A stretch of DNA of 64,000 bases from Alphaproteobacteria bacterium (GTDB taxonomy: Bacteria > Pseudomonadota > Alphaproteobacteria > Acetobacterales > Acetobacteraceae): contig JAPLOI010000075.1 of assembly GCA_026400815.1 (NCBI GenBank), forward strand, positions 1 through 64,000, in the 5' to 3' direction. The notes below the pieces were generated by a model. That model saw nothing but the letters and a program-made list of their open reading frames with translations, was not told the origin of the DNA and made no database searches. Position numbers and translations under genes: made by a program. Positions 44,950 through 52,813 of this stretch are shown piece after piece. Each line of letters begins with the position of its first letter. Positions within the stretch are counted from its first letter, which is position 1.

Positions 44950-45495
44950 ATGTTTGTGGTCGTCGTTGGGCCTTCTGGGGCGGGCAAGGATACGTTGATG
45001 GCCCGTGCCCGGGCGTTGCTTGGCGACGACCCGCGCTTTCGGTTCGTGCGGCGCGAGATCACGCGGCCGGCGGAGGCGGGGGGCGAGGATCATGACCCGG
45101 TGACGCCGGAGGCGTTCGCGGCGCGGCGGGATGCGGGGGCCTATGCGCTGTCTTGGGAGGCGCATGGGCTGGGGTATGGGATTCCGGCCGATGTGGCCGG
45201 GGATGTGGCGGCCGGGCGGGTGGTGATCGCGAATATCTCGCGGGCCAAGATCGCAGAGGCTGCCGTGAAGTTTCCCACCTTGGCGCTGGAGATCACGGCG
45301 CCGGCCGACGTGCTGGCGGCGCGGCTGGCGGCGCGGGGGCGGGAGACGGCGGAGGATATCGCCCGGCGGCTGGCGCGCGAGGTCGGGCTGCCGGAGGGGG
45401 TGCGGGTGGCGCGGGTGATGAATGACCGGTCCGCTGAAGAAGGGGCGGAGGCGGTGGTGCGGGTGTTGAAGGAAGCAAGCGGTTCTTTTTTGTAA
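44950..45495 (+). CDS. phnN: Ribose 1,5-bisphosphate phosphokinase
   Basis: 181 residues. The P-loop is GPSGAGKDT at 7-15, and the guanylate-kinase-like fold follows (FVRREITRPAEAGGEDH, TPEAFAARRDAGAYALSWEAHGLGYGIP). PhnN converts ribose 1,5-bisphosphate to PRPP, the salvage step after C-P lyase. The natural end should be near VVRVLK; the last residues EASGSFL and the TAA stop are encoded by hairpin repeat copy 7. The gene is convergent with the main phn operon. Confidence 0.9.
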   Translation: MFVVVVGPSGAGKDTLMARARALLGDDPRFRFVRREITRPAEAGGEDHDPVTPEAFAARRDAGAYALSWEAHGLGYGIPADVAGDVAAGRVVIANISRAKIAEAAVKFPTLALEITAPADVLAARLAARGRETAEDIARRLAREVGLPEGVRVARVMNDRSAEEGAEAVVRVLKEASGSFL

Positions 45496-45596
45496 AAAAG
45501 AACCAAAAAATTTTTATTCGTTTGCTGGTCGTCTGGCACGGGCGCAAGCGAATGAAGTCTTTTTTGCTTCTTTTTTATTCAGAAAAAAGAAGACGC
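45471..45596 (+). repeat. Composite hairpin repeat, copy 7 (contains phnN stop)
   Basis: Left hairpin is a near-perfect palindrome here (GGTTCTTTTTTGTAAAAAAGAACC): the second loop base is T where other copies have A, which creates the TAA stop of phnN. Central stem ATTCGTTTGC pairs with GCAAGCGAAT. The right hairpin has one base change (TTTTATTCAG for TTTTCTTCAG). It ends flush with the stop of the convergent DUF1045 gene. Confidence 0.9.
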
Positions 45597-46271
45597 TTAC
45601 CCTTTGAGCGGCACCCGTTGCGCGATGGTGAAGGGGGCGCCAGGCGCGGCCTGGGTGAAGAGCGCAATATCGGTGACGCGGCGCGGTTGTTCCAGGATTG
45701 GATCGAAGAAATCCGTCGCGGCCGGCAGGTAGAGGTCCTTCTCGGGCGCGGTGAGGCGGCGCGTGAGGGTCATGTGGAAAAAGAATTCGCCGAAGACGTA
45801 GGTGTAGCCCCAGCGTTGCAGCAGGGCTTCCTGCGCGGGGGGGAGGTGACCGTTCTTGCGGCGCTTGGCCAGTTCGGCCTCGGAGAGCGGCGCGCGCAGA
45901 TGGTCGACGCCGGCGACGCAGAGGTCGGCCAGGGCTTGCAGCGCGTGGCTTTGCTGGGTTTCGCGGAGGGCCAGGAAGCCGTGCAGGTCTTGCACCGCCA
46001 GTGGAGGCAGGTCGAACGGGCGGATTCCGGCGGCGACGTGCTCGACGGCTTCGACAAAGCTGTTCCAGTGCACGCCTTCGGCGAGGCGGAACGGGGCCTT
46101 GAGCGTGGCGTGGAAGCCGTAGCCGCGCGCATCCTCGGTGATGGCGGCGATGTTGGGCAGGTCTGGCTGGCGCTTCGGCGCGTTGGTTTCGGCATCGCGG
46201 CCGAGCCAGGTGGAGGCGGCGGCGTGGAGCGGGTCTTCGATCGGCGGGGCGTAGTAAAGCGCGACGCGCAT
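45597..46271 (-). CDS. DUF1045 / 2H-type phosphoesterase of phosphonate operons
   Basis: 224 residues from ATG 46271. Two HxT motifs, His54 (YGFHATLKAP) and His166 (FFFHMTLTRR), are the catalytic pair of the 2H phosphoesterase superfamily. DUF1045 genes are found almost only in C-P lyase operons and may act on a cyclic phosphate such as ribose 1,2-cyclic phosphate made by PhnPP-like steps; phnP is not in this window, so it may replace it (inference). It is the last gene of the operon; a linker with a 10-codon mini-ORF precedes it. Confidence 0.82.
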   Translation of the reverse strand: MRVALYYAPPIEDPLHAAASTWLGRDAETNAPKRQPDLPNIAAITEDARGYGFHATLKAPFRLAEGVHWNSFVEAVEHVAAGIRPFDLPPLAVQDLHGFLALRETQQSHALQALADLCVAGVDHLRAPLSEAELAKRRKNGHLPPAQEALLQRWGYTYVFGEFFFHMTLTRRLTAPEKDLYLPAATDFFDPILEQPRRVTDIALFTQAAPGAPFTIAQRVPLKG

Positions 46272-46275
46272 CTTC

Positions 46276-46306
46276 AGTTCGCCTCGCGCTTCGCTGCCGG
46301 CGTCAT
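46276..46306 (-). repeat. Phn linker repeat, copy 1 (with mini-ORF)
   Basis: On the minus strand: GGCATGACGCCGGCAGCGAAG then CGCGAGGCG. The same sequence with one extra C is found between phnK and phnL (48125-48153). Here the ATG overlapping the phnM stop opens a 10-codon frame that ends in TGA two nt before the ATG of the DUF1045 gene (TGAAGATG). GAGGCG in it probably serves as Shine-Dalgarno. Confidence 0.8.
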
Positions 46307-47442
46307 GCCACGCGCTCCCCGCCGCGCCAGACCTGCATCACGATGGGCTGGCCTTCGTGGACGTGGACGCGGACGAGGTCGGCGCGCAGGCCTGGTTCGA
46401 TGCGGCCGCGATCTGGCAGGCGGGACATGCGGGCGGGTTTGTCGGTGATGTAGCCGACGGCCTGCGCCAGGGAGATTCCGGTTTGTTCCACGCAGAGCCA
46501 GGCGGATTCGACGAGGGCGGCGGGGACGTAGTCGCTGGCGAAGGCGTCGACGCGGTCGGCGCGCACCAGGTCGGCGGCGGCGATGTTGCCGGAGTGGCTT
46601 CCGCCGCGGACGATGTTGGGGGCGCCGGCGATGATCTCCATGCCGCCGGCGCGGGCGGCGTTGGCGGCGACCATGCTGACGGGGAATTCGCTGATGCGGA
46701 TGCCGTCGGCGATGTTCTCGGCGATTTCTTCCTCGGTGCGGTCGTCGTGGCTGGCCAGCTCGATGTTGAGATGGGCGACGCGGGTGAGGAGGGCGCGGCG
46801 GTTGGGATCGCGGGTGCGGGCGCGCTGTTCCAGCAGGTGAGTGATGCGGGCCTGGATTTCCTCATCCCGCAGGCCGGCGCGGCGGCGCATGGCCCAGTAG
46901 CGGTCCATGTTGGCATATTGGCCGACGCCGGGGGAGTGATCCATCAGCGAGACCATGCGCACCAGCGGATGGTCGGCGACGGGATCGACGAGTTCCATCA
47001 TCTCGACTGCGGGAAGTTCGCAGCGCAGGTGGAGGTAGTGGTCGCTCTTGAGGATGCCGGTGGGAACGAGGGCGTCCAGGTCCACGACGGCGTCGCGGAA
47101 GGTCTTCACGCGTTCCTTGTCGAAGCCGAGGTCGCCGAGGCAGAGCGCATCGAGCACGGTGGTGACGCCGGCGGCGGCGCATTGCGCATCGTGCGCGATC
47201 ATGGCCGAGCGCGAGGGCCAGCGGGCGCCGGCGCGGGGTTCGACCTGGCGTTCCAGGTTGTCGGTATGGACATCGACCACGCCGGGCATCACGTGGTCGC
47301 CGCCGAGATCGATGGCGGAGGCGGCGTGGCTGCGGCCGGGCTGGATTTCGGCGATGCGATCGCCGCGGATGACAAGGGTGCCAGACACGACCTCTGTCGG
47401 CAGGATGAGGTGCGCGTTGGTGAGGATGGTCTCGGTGGTCAT
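46303..47442 (-). CDS. phnM: RPnTP hydrolase (alpha-D-ribose 1-methylphosphonate 5-triphosphate diphosphatase)
   Basis: 379 residues. Amidohydrolase-type metal site begins with VDVHTDNLE (His59, HTDN 59-62), with later conserved HDD (SHDDRTEEE) and FPVS segments. PhnM removes pyrophosphate from the triphosphate made by PhnGHIL. The start overlaps the phnL stop by 4 nt. A second phnM-like gene lies at 52814, after phnF; this copy has the classical HTDN motif and is in the right operon position. Confidence 0.92.
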   Translation of the reverse strand: MTTETILTNAHLILPTEVVSGTLVIRGDRIAEIQPGRSHAASAIDLGGDHVMPGVVDVHTDNLERQVEPRAGARWPSRSAMIAHDAQCAAAGVTTVLDALCLGDLGFDKERVKTFRDAVVDLDALVPTGILKSDHYLHLRCELPAVEMMELVDPVADHPLVRMVSLMDHSPGVGQYANMDRYWAMRRRAGLRDEEIQARITHLLEQRARTRDPNRRALLTRVAHLNIELASHDDRTEEEIAENIADGIRISEFPVSMVAANAARAGGMEIIAGAPNIVRGGSHSGNIAAADLVRADRVDAFASDYVPAALVESAWLCVEQTGISLAQAVGYITDKPARMSRLPDRGRIEPGLRADLVRVHVHEGQPIVMQVWRGGERVA

Positions 47443-48119
47443 GCGGCGTCCTGCAGAGGGGCGACGTGGAGGAGGCGGTCGGCGACGCGGTTGCGGACTT
47501 CGGCATCGTGGAAGATGCCGACGATGGCAACCCCCCGGGCTTTCGCTTCCGTGATCATGGCGATGACGATGTCGGCGTTGGCGGCATCGAGGCTGGCGGT
47601 GGGTTCATCGAGCAGCAAGATCGGGTGGCCGCCGATGAAGCCGCGGGCGAGGTTCACGCGCTGCTGTTCGCCGCCGGAGAAGGTGGCGGGCGGGAGAGCG
47701 TGCAGGCGGGTGGGGATGTTGAGGCGGTGCAGCAGGGCGGCGGCCTTCTCCTGGCTGCGGTCGGGCGCCGCCTCGGCGACGATGTCCAGTGCCGGGACGC
47801 GCGGGACAACGCGGAGGAACTGGCTGACATAGCCGAGGGTTTTGGCGCGGACCTGCACCACGGTGCGGGGCGGGGCGCTGGCGATGTCAACCATTTCGCC
47901 TTCGTGGCGAATGAGGATGCGGCCGGCATCGGCGCGGTAGTTGGCGTAGAGGCTGCGCAGCAGGGTGGACTTGCCGGCGCCGGACGGGCCCGACAGTGCC
48001 ACGCATTCGCCGGCATGGACGGTGAGGTTGACGCCGTGCAGGACGGGCAGAGAGAGGCCGCCGCGGAGGTGGAGGGTGAACTGCTTTTCCAGGCTGTCCA
48101 CTTGCAACATGGGGACCAT
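47439..48119 (-). CDS. phnL: C-P lyase operon ABC-type ATPase
   Basis: 226 residues from ATG 48119; an in-frame ATG at 48152 overlaps the phnK end, and ATG 48110 is also possible. GAGG lies 9 nt before 48119. Walker [10 protein letters not shown], signature FSGGEQQR, Walker B ILLLDEP and H-loop are present. PhnL associates with the core and is needed for transfer of the phosphonate to ribose of ATP. It follows the linker repeat. Confidence 0.92.
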   Translation of the reverse strand: MVPMLQVDSLEKQFTLHLRGGLSLPVLHGVNLTVHAGECVALSGPSGAGKSTLLRSLYANYRADAGRILIRHEGEMVDIASAPPRTVVQVRAKTLGYVSQFLRVVPRVPALDIVAEAAPDRSQEKAAALLHRLNIPTRLHALPPATFSGGEQQRVNLARGFIGGHPILLLDEPTASLDAANADIVIAMITEAKARGVAIVGIFHDAEVRNRVADRLLHVAPLQDAA

Positions 48120-48124
48120 TTCTG

Positions 48125-48153
48125 CGCCTCGCGCTTCGCTGCCGGCGGTCATG
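48125..48153 (-). repeat. Phn linker repeat, copy 2
   Basis: On the minus strand GGCATGACCGCCGGCAGCGA then AGCGCGAGGCG, identical to the sequence between phnM and DUF1045 except for one extra C. Because of that base, the ATG frame here continues into phnL instead of stopping, so it adds 11 possible N-terminal residues. The repeat supplies the GAGG Shine-Dalgarno of phnL. Confidence 0.8.
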
Positions 48154-48925
48154 CCTGGAGTACCGAGGAAACGAGGAGTTGCGTGTAGGCGTGCTGCGGG
48201 TCGTCCAGCACCTGGTCGGTGAGGCCGGTTTCCACCACCTCACCGCGCTGCATCACCATGATGCGGTGGGCGAGCAGGCGGGCGACGGCGAGGTCGTGGG
48301 TGACGAGCACAACGGCAATGTTGAGGCGGGCAACCAGGGAGCGGATGAGGTCGAGCAGGCGGGCCTGGACGGAGACATCGAGGCCGCCGGTCGGCTCGTC
48401 CATGAACACCAGGCGCGGGTGGGTCACCAGGGTGCGGGCGATCTGCAGGCGTTGCAGCATGCCGCCGGAGAAGGTGCGGGGCATGTCGTCCACGCGGGCG
48501 GGGTCGATTTCCACCTGGGCGAGCCAGTCGATCGCGGCTTCGCGGATGTTGCCGTAGTGGCGGTTGCCGGCGGCCATCAGGCGCTCGCCCACGTTGCCGC
48601 CGGCGGAGACGGACATGCGGAGGTTGTCGCGCGGGTTCTGGTGGACGAAGCCCCAGTCGGAACGGTGCAAAGCGCGGAGCGCGGGGGCGGGCATGGCGTG
48701 GACGTCGTGCAGGCGCGACTGGGGATCGCGATACCAGGTGACGCCGCTGTCGGCGCGTATGCGGCCGGAGAGGACGTTGAGCAGGGTGGTCTTGCCGGAG
48801 CCGGATTCGCCGACGACGGCCAGAACTTCGCCGGGCCAGAGATCGGCATCGACGTTGACCAGGGCTGGGACTTTTCCGAAGTGGAGGGAAAGGCCGCGCG
48901 CCGAAAGAAGAGTTTCCTCGGTCAT
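48149..48925 (-). CDS. phnK: C-P lyase complex ATPase subunit
   Basis: 258 residues from ATG 48925, overlapping the phnJ stop by 4 nt. Walker [10 protein letters not shown], signature FSGGMLQR, Walker [16 protein letters not shown] and H-loop THD. PhnK binds PhnJ in the C-P lyase core complex and forms a dimer with ATP. The insertion around [14 protein letters not shown] after Walker A is typical of PhnK. Confidence 0.93.
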   Translation of the reverse strand: MTEETLLSARGLSLHFGKVPALVNVDADLWPGEVLAVVGESGSGKTTLLNVLSGRIRADSGVTWYRDPQSRLHDVHAMPAPALRALHRSDWGFVHQNPRDNLRMSVSAGGNVGERLMAAGNRHYGNIREAAIDWLAQVEIDPARVDDMPRTFSGGMLQRLQIARTLVTHPRLVFMDEPTGGLDVSVQARLLDLIRSLVARLNIAVVLVTHDLAVARLLAHRIMVMQRGEVVETGLTDQVLDDPQHAYTQLLVSSVLQA

Positions 48926-49794
48926 TCCGCTGCCTCCCTGGCAATGGGTTCGCCGGTGCCGGTGTGGCCCTCGGCCTGGCGGGTTTCGCAATGGTCGGTG
49001 TCGGAGCAGACGAACATGCGGCCGCCCTGATCGTCGGTGACGACTTCGTCGAGGTAGCTGTCATCGGCACCGCAGAGGGCGCAGCACTGCGGGGCGCGGG
49101 TGGTGCGGAAGGGGTGGTCGTCGAAATCCAGGCTGCGCACGTCGGTGTAGGGAGGGATGGCGTAGATGCGCTTTTCGCGGCCGGCGCCGAAGAGCTGGAG
49201 GGCGGGCATCATGTGCATCTTGGGGTTGTCGAAGGCGGGAATGGGCGAGGGCGCCATCAGGTAGCGGTGGTTCACCATCACCGGGTAGTCGTAGCTGATC
49301 GCGACGTGGCCGAAGCGGGTGATGTCTTCGTAGAGGCGCACATGCATGGAGCCGTATTCGGCGAGCGCGTGCATGCGGCGGGTTTCGGCGCGGCTGGGTT
49401 CGAGCTTGGAGAGCGGTTCGGGCTGGGGCACCTGATAGACGATGATCTGGTCCTCCCGCAGCGCCTTTTCCGGGATGCGGTGGCGGGTTTGGATGATGGT
49501 GGCTTCGTTCGTGTCCGTGGTGGTCGCCACGCCGGCGGTGCGGGCGAAGAAGCGGCGGATGGAGACGGCGTTGGTGGTGTCGTCCGCGCCCTGGTCGATG
49601 ACCTTCAGCGTGTCGGCCGCGCCGAGGACGCTGGCGGTGACCTGGATGCCGCCGGTGCCCCAGCCATAGGGCAACGGCATTTCGCGCGAGCCGAAGGGCA
49701 CCTGGTGGCCGGGGATGGCGACGGCCTTGAGCAGGGCGCGGCGGATCATGCGCTTGGTCTGCTCGTCGAGGTAGGCGAAGTTGTAGCCGTTCAT
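48922..49794 (-). CDS. phnJ: C-P lyase catalytic subunit (radical SAM)
   Basis: 290 residues. The four Cys at 238, 241, 263 and 269 have the spacing C-x2-C-x21-C-x5-C, identical to the E. coli enzyme, where the first three hold the 4Fe-4S cluster and the fourth makes the thiyl radical. The whole N-terminal region (MNGYNFAYLDEQTKRMIRRA) is standard. It cleaves the carbon-phosphorus bond of 5-phospho-ribosyl phosphonate. Start overlaps the phnI stop (ATGA). Confidence 0.96.
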   Translation of the reverse strand: MNGYNFAYLDEQTKRMIRRALLKAVAIPGHQVPFGSREMPLPYGWGTGGIQVTASVLGAADTLKVIDQGADDTTNAVSIRRFFARTAGVATTTDTNEATIIQTRHRIPEKALREDQIIVYQVPQPEPLSKLEPSRAETRRMHALAEYGSMHVRLYEDITRFGHVAISYDYPVMVNHRYLMAPSPIPAFDNPKMHMMPALQLFGAGREKRIYAIPPYTDVRSLDFDDHPFRTTRAPQCCALCGADDSYLDEVVTDDQGGRMFVCSDTDHCETRQAEGHTGTGEPIAREAAE

Positions 49795-50894
49795 TCGGCG
49801 GCTTCCTTCATGGCGGCGCTATTGGCCTCGGCCTCGCGGCGCATGCGGCGGATTGTCTCAAGCTCGCTCTGGAAATCGACGTAGTGCGGCAGCTTCAGAT
49901 GCTCCACGAAGCCGGTGCCCTCGATATTGTCGCTGTGGTACAGCACGAATTCCACGTTCTGGGCCGGGGCGTTCGGCTCCTCGGCGAATTCGTCGTGGCG
50001 CATGGCGCGGTCCACCAGGGCCATGCCCATGGCCTTGCGCTCGGCGTGGCCGAAGACGAGGCCGTAGCCGCGGGTGAACTGCGGTGGCTTGGTTTTGCTG
50101 CCCTTGAACTGGTTGACCATCTGGCATTCGGTGAGGGTGACGTCGCCGATGTCGATGGCGAAACCCAGCTCCGGCGGCACGATCTCGACGGACACCTCGC
50201 CCACGCGGATCTCGCCGACGAAAGGGTGGTTGCCGCCGTAGCCGCGCTGGGTGGAATAGCCCATGGCGAGCAGGAAGCCCTCGTCGCCGCGGGCCAGGGC
50301 CTGCAGCCGCACATCGCGGCTGGCGGGGAAGGCGAGCGGCTCGCGGGTGAGGTCGCCGGGTTCCTGCGCGGGGTTCGGCTCGCCGTCCCCTTCGATGAGG
50401 TCTTCGCCGCGCAGGATGTCGGAGACGCGCGGCATGGTGGGCTCGGTGGCCTCGGCCAGGGGGGCGGGGGCGGGTGGCTTGCCCTCGGCGGCCAGCATGA
50501 AATCGAGCAGGCGGTGGGTGTAGTCGTAGGTGGGGCCGAGCACCTGGCCGCCGGGCAGATCCTTATACACGGCGGAGATGCGGCGGCGGATCTGCATGGC
50601 GGCGGTGTCGGCCGGGGTGGCGTAGCCGAAGCGGGGCAGGGTGGTGCGGTAGGCGCGCAGCAGGAAGGCGGCCTCGATGATGTCGCCCTGGGCCTGCTTC
50701 ACGGCGAGGGCCGCGAGATGCGGATCGTAGAGCGAGCCTTCGGCCATGACGCGATCGACCGAGCGGCCGAGCTGTTCCTGGATCTGGGCGAGGGAGAGTT
50801 CGGGCACGGCGGGGTCGCCGCGGCGGTCTTCGGCGAGCCAGGCGTGGGCGTTGTCGATGGCGCGCTCGCCGCCTTTGACGGCTACGTAGGCCAT
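49791..50894 (-). CDS. phnI: C-P lyase core subunit (nucleosidase)
   Basis: 367 residues, standard length. The first residues MAYVAVKGGERAIDNAHAWL are the family signature, and FAIDIGDVTLTECQMVNQFKGSK is another conserved stretch. PhnI is the nucleosidase part which, with PhnG, H and L, joins phosphonate to ribose triphosphate. It starts 3 nt after phnH and overlaps phnJ by 4 nt. Confidence 0.96.
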   Translation of the reverse strand: MAYVAVKGGERAIDNAHAWLAEDRRGDPAVPELSLAQIQEQLGRSVDRVMAEGSLYDPHLAALAVKQAQGDIIEAAFLLRAYRTTLPRFGYATPADTAAMQIRRRISAVYKDLPGGQVLGPTYDYTHRLLDFMLAAEGKPPAPAPLAEATEPTMPRVSDILRGEDLIEGDGEPNPAQEPGDLTREPLAFPASRDVRLQALARGDEGFLLAMGYSTQRGYGGNHPFVGEIRVGEVSVEIVPPELGFAIDIGDVTLTECQMVNQFKGSKTKPPQFTRGYGLVFGHAERKAMGMALVDRAMRHDEFAEEPNAPAQNVEFVLYHSDNIEGTGFVEHLKLPHYVDFQSELETIRRMRREAEANSAAMKEAAE

Positions 50895-50897
50895 GGC

Positions 50898-51473
50898 TCA
50901 GGCCTCCCTGACGGAGATGCTGCGCGGCAGGGCGGCAAGGGTGGTGCCGGCGCAGAGAATGAGATCGACGCCGCGCGGGAACAGGGCGTGGTTGGCGGCC
51001 CAGCGTGCGGCGAAATCGGGCGGCAGGCCTTCGGCGCGGAAAATGGTGGGGGATTTGAGGCCGGGGCCGGAGAGGGTGAAGGCGGGGCCGGTGCCCAGCG
51101 CGGCGACTTGCAGCACGAGGGTGGTGGAGGATTCCGGGGCTTCATCCGTGCCCGTGTTCAGCGTGGCGAGATCCGGCAGGGCGCGAGCCACGGCGAAAGC
51201 GGCGGTGGCAGCGGATTCGGCTGGCGCGGTGCTGCAGTGGAAGACGAGCCAGGCGGTGGCTTCCGCGCAGTCTGGCGCGATGTGCAGCGGCGTGTCGTGG
51301 TCCACCAGGGTGAGCAGCACGGCGGCGGTGGAAGGCGCGAGCGTGGCGGGGGGCGTGAGGGCGGCGCCTGCCTGGTGCAGCGTGCCGGGACGGGCGAGCG
51401 CATCCAGCACAGCGCGGAAGGTGGACTGGGCCTGGGCGACCGGGTCGGCGAAGCCGGGGAGATCGATATTCAT
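50898..51473 (-). CDS. phnH: C-P lyase core subunit
   Basis: 191 residues, with conserved GFADPVAQAQSTFRAVLDALARPG at the beginning (only part quoted in continuous form: GFADPVAQAQSTFR) and PRGVDLILCAGTTLAALPR at the end. It belongs to the core complex PhnGHIJ. Start overlaps the phnG stop by 4 nt, and phnI follows after 3 nt. Confidence 0.93.
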   Translation of the reverse strand: MNIDLPGFADPVAQAQSTFRAVLDALARPGTLHQAGAALTPPATLAPSTAAVLLTLVDHDTPLHIAPDCAEATAWLVFHCSTAPAESAATAAFAVARALPDLATLNTGTDEAPESSTTLVLQVAALGTGPAFTLSGPGLKSPTIFRAEGLPPDFAARWAANHALFPRGVDLILCAGTTLAALPRSISVREA

Positions 51474-51931
51474 GAGGTCCGCATCGTGGCCATGGTGAAG
51501 AATTGCACGCGGGTGGCCGCGGCCTTGGCGGCGGCTTCGTCGCGCGCTTCCTGTTGGGCGGCGGCGAGCGGGGCGATGACGGCGGCTTCCAGCGCGGCGT
51601 GGTGGGCGGGGTCTTGCAAGGCGGCATCCAGCTCCGCGGCGAGGCGGGCCTGGCGCTGGTCTCGGCCTTGCACGTAGGCGTGGCCGACGAAGCCCTGTGC
51701 GTTGCGCACGGTGCAGCGGGTGACGGACATCTCGCCGAGGTTGAAGGGCGAACCGCCGCCGCCGGCGCGGCCGCGCATCATCACCAGGCCCGATTCGGGG
51801 CCGCGCAGGACGGTGCTGGGGGGCAGGGCGGGGGCGCCTTCAAGCTGGGCGGCGATGGTATCCGCGCTGGCGCGGGCGAGGACGGACATCCAGCGCTGTC
51901 GGGCAGCGGTCTCGGGCGCGGGGGTTGGCAT
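51470..51931 (-). CDS. phnG: C-P lyase core subunit
   Basis: 153 residues. Conserved stretches are RQRWMSVLARA near the start, FNLGEMSVTRC in the middle and GHAYVQGRD. It is the first gene of the operon (phnG-H-I-J-K-L-M-DUF1045) and faces phnF across about 110 bp holding the promoter and candidate operator. Confidence 0.93.
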   Translation of the reverse strand: MPTPAPETAARQRWMSVLARASADTIAAQLEGAPALPPSTVLRGPESGLVMMRGRAGGGGSPFNLGEMSVTRCTVRNAQGFVGHAYVQGRDQRQARLAAELDAALQDPAHHAALEAAVIAPLAAAQQEARDEAAAKAAATRVQFFTMATMRTS

Positions 51932-51956
51932 GCGGTGGTTTCCGGTGAAGCGGATA

Positions 51957-51999
51957 TCTAGACAACTAGACAGCTACCGGGCGGGACCTGTATCGTCAA
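51957..51999 (-). promoter_or_regulatory. phnG promoter with overlapping candidate PhnF operator
   Basis: On the minus strand a -35-like TTGACG (51994-51999) and -10-like TAGCTG (51971-51976) are 17 nt apart. Directly downstream lies the inverted repeat TCTAG-ACAA-CTAGA (51957-51970), which is extended by direct repeats CTAGACA. The position next to the -10 and by the gene of a GntR/HutC-family regulator makes it a plausible PhnF operator. The -10 match is weak. Confidence 0.5.
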
Positions 52000-52042
52000 G
52001 CCATGAGTGCACGATCGGGCGCGGCGCGTGGATGAAGTTCCG

Positions 52043-52783
52043 ATGACGATGGAGGCTGGCGCGCGGGCGCTGGGCGTGCGCGGCGTGGCGCTGTGGCGGC
52101 GCATCGTGGAAGCGGTGGAGCAGGAGATCGCGGCGGGCGCGCTGGCGCCGGGGGCGAAGCTGGCGACCGAGGCACAGATGGCGGTGCGGTTCGGGGTGAA
52201 CCGGCACACGGTGCGCCGGGCGCTGGAGGAATTGTCGCGCAACGGGCTGGTGCGGGTGGAGCAGGGGCGCGGCAGCTTCGTGGCGGAGGACGTGCTGGAC
52301 TACACGATCGGGCCGCGCACCCGCTTCTCGGAATGGATCCGGCGGCACAACAAGGAACCTTCGGGCCGCACGCTGGATCTGCGCGAGGTGCCGGCCGACC
52401 AGGCGGTGGCGGCCGGGCTGGGCATCCGCACGGGTGCCAAGGTGGTGCGGCTTGAGCGGCTGGGCCTGGCCGATGGGCGCCCGGTGAGCATCGGCGTGCA
52501 TCATTTCCCGGCGGCGCGGTTTCCGAAACTGCTGGCGGTGCTGCGCGACGGGGCCGGCATTTCCGAAGCGCTGGCGCAGGCCGGCGTGGAGGATTATCGG
52601 CGCCAGGTGACGCGGGTTTCGGCGCGTATGCCAACGGAAGCGGAGGCGGCGCTGCTGGGCATGCCGCGCAACCGGCCGCTGCTGATGACGGAGAACATCA
52701 ACGTGGATGCGGCGGGCGCGGTGGTGGAGTTCGGCCTCTCGCGCTATCCGACTCCGCGCGTGCAGCTCGTCTTCGAGCCCTGA
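52043..52783 (+). CDS. phnF: GntR/HutC-family regulator of phosphonate use
   Basis: 246 residues from ATG 52043; GTG 52007 and ATG 52049 are alternatives. The N-terminal winged helix has LATEAQMAVRFGVNRHTVRRAL, the GntR recognition helix (quoted parts: TEAQMAVRFGVNRHT), and the C-terminal UTRA domain has GRPVSIGVHHFPAARF. PhnF represses phn genes when no phosphonate is present. Divergent from phnG, and followed by a second phnM-like gene 30 nt later in the same direction. Confidence 0.88.
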   Translation: MTMEAGARALGVRGVALWRRIVEAVEQEIAAGALAPGAKLATEAQMAVRFGVNRHTVRRALEELSRNGLVRVEQGRGSFVAEDVLDYTIGPRTRFSEWIRRHNKEPSGRTLDLREVPADQAVAAGLGIRTGAKVVRLERLGLADGRPVSIGVHHFPAARFPKLLAVLRDGAGISEALAQAGVEDYRRQVTRVSARMPTEAEAALLGMPRNRPLLMTENINVDAAGAVVEFGLSRYPTPRVQLVFEP

Positions 52784-52813
52784 GCGGCCGGGACATAACA
52801 AGGGAACGGGACG

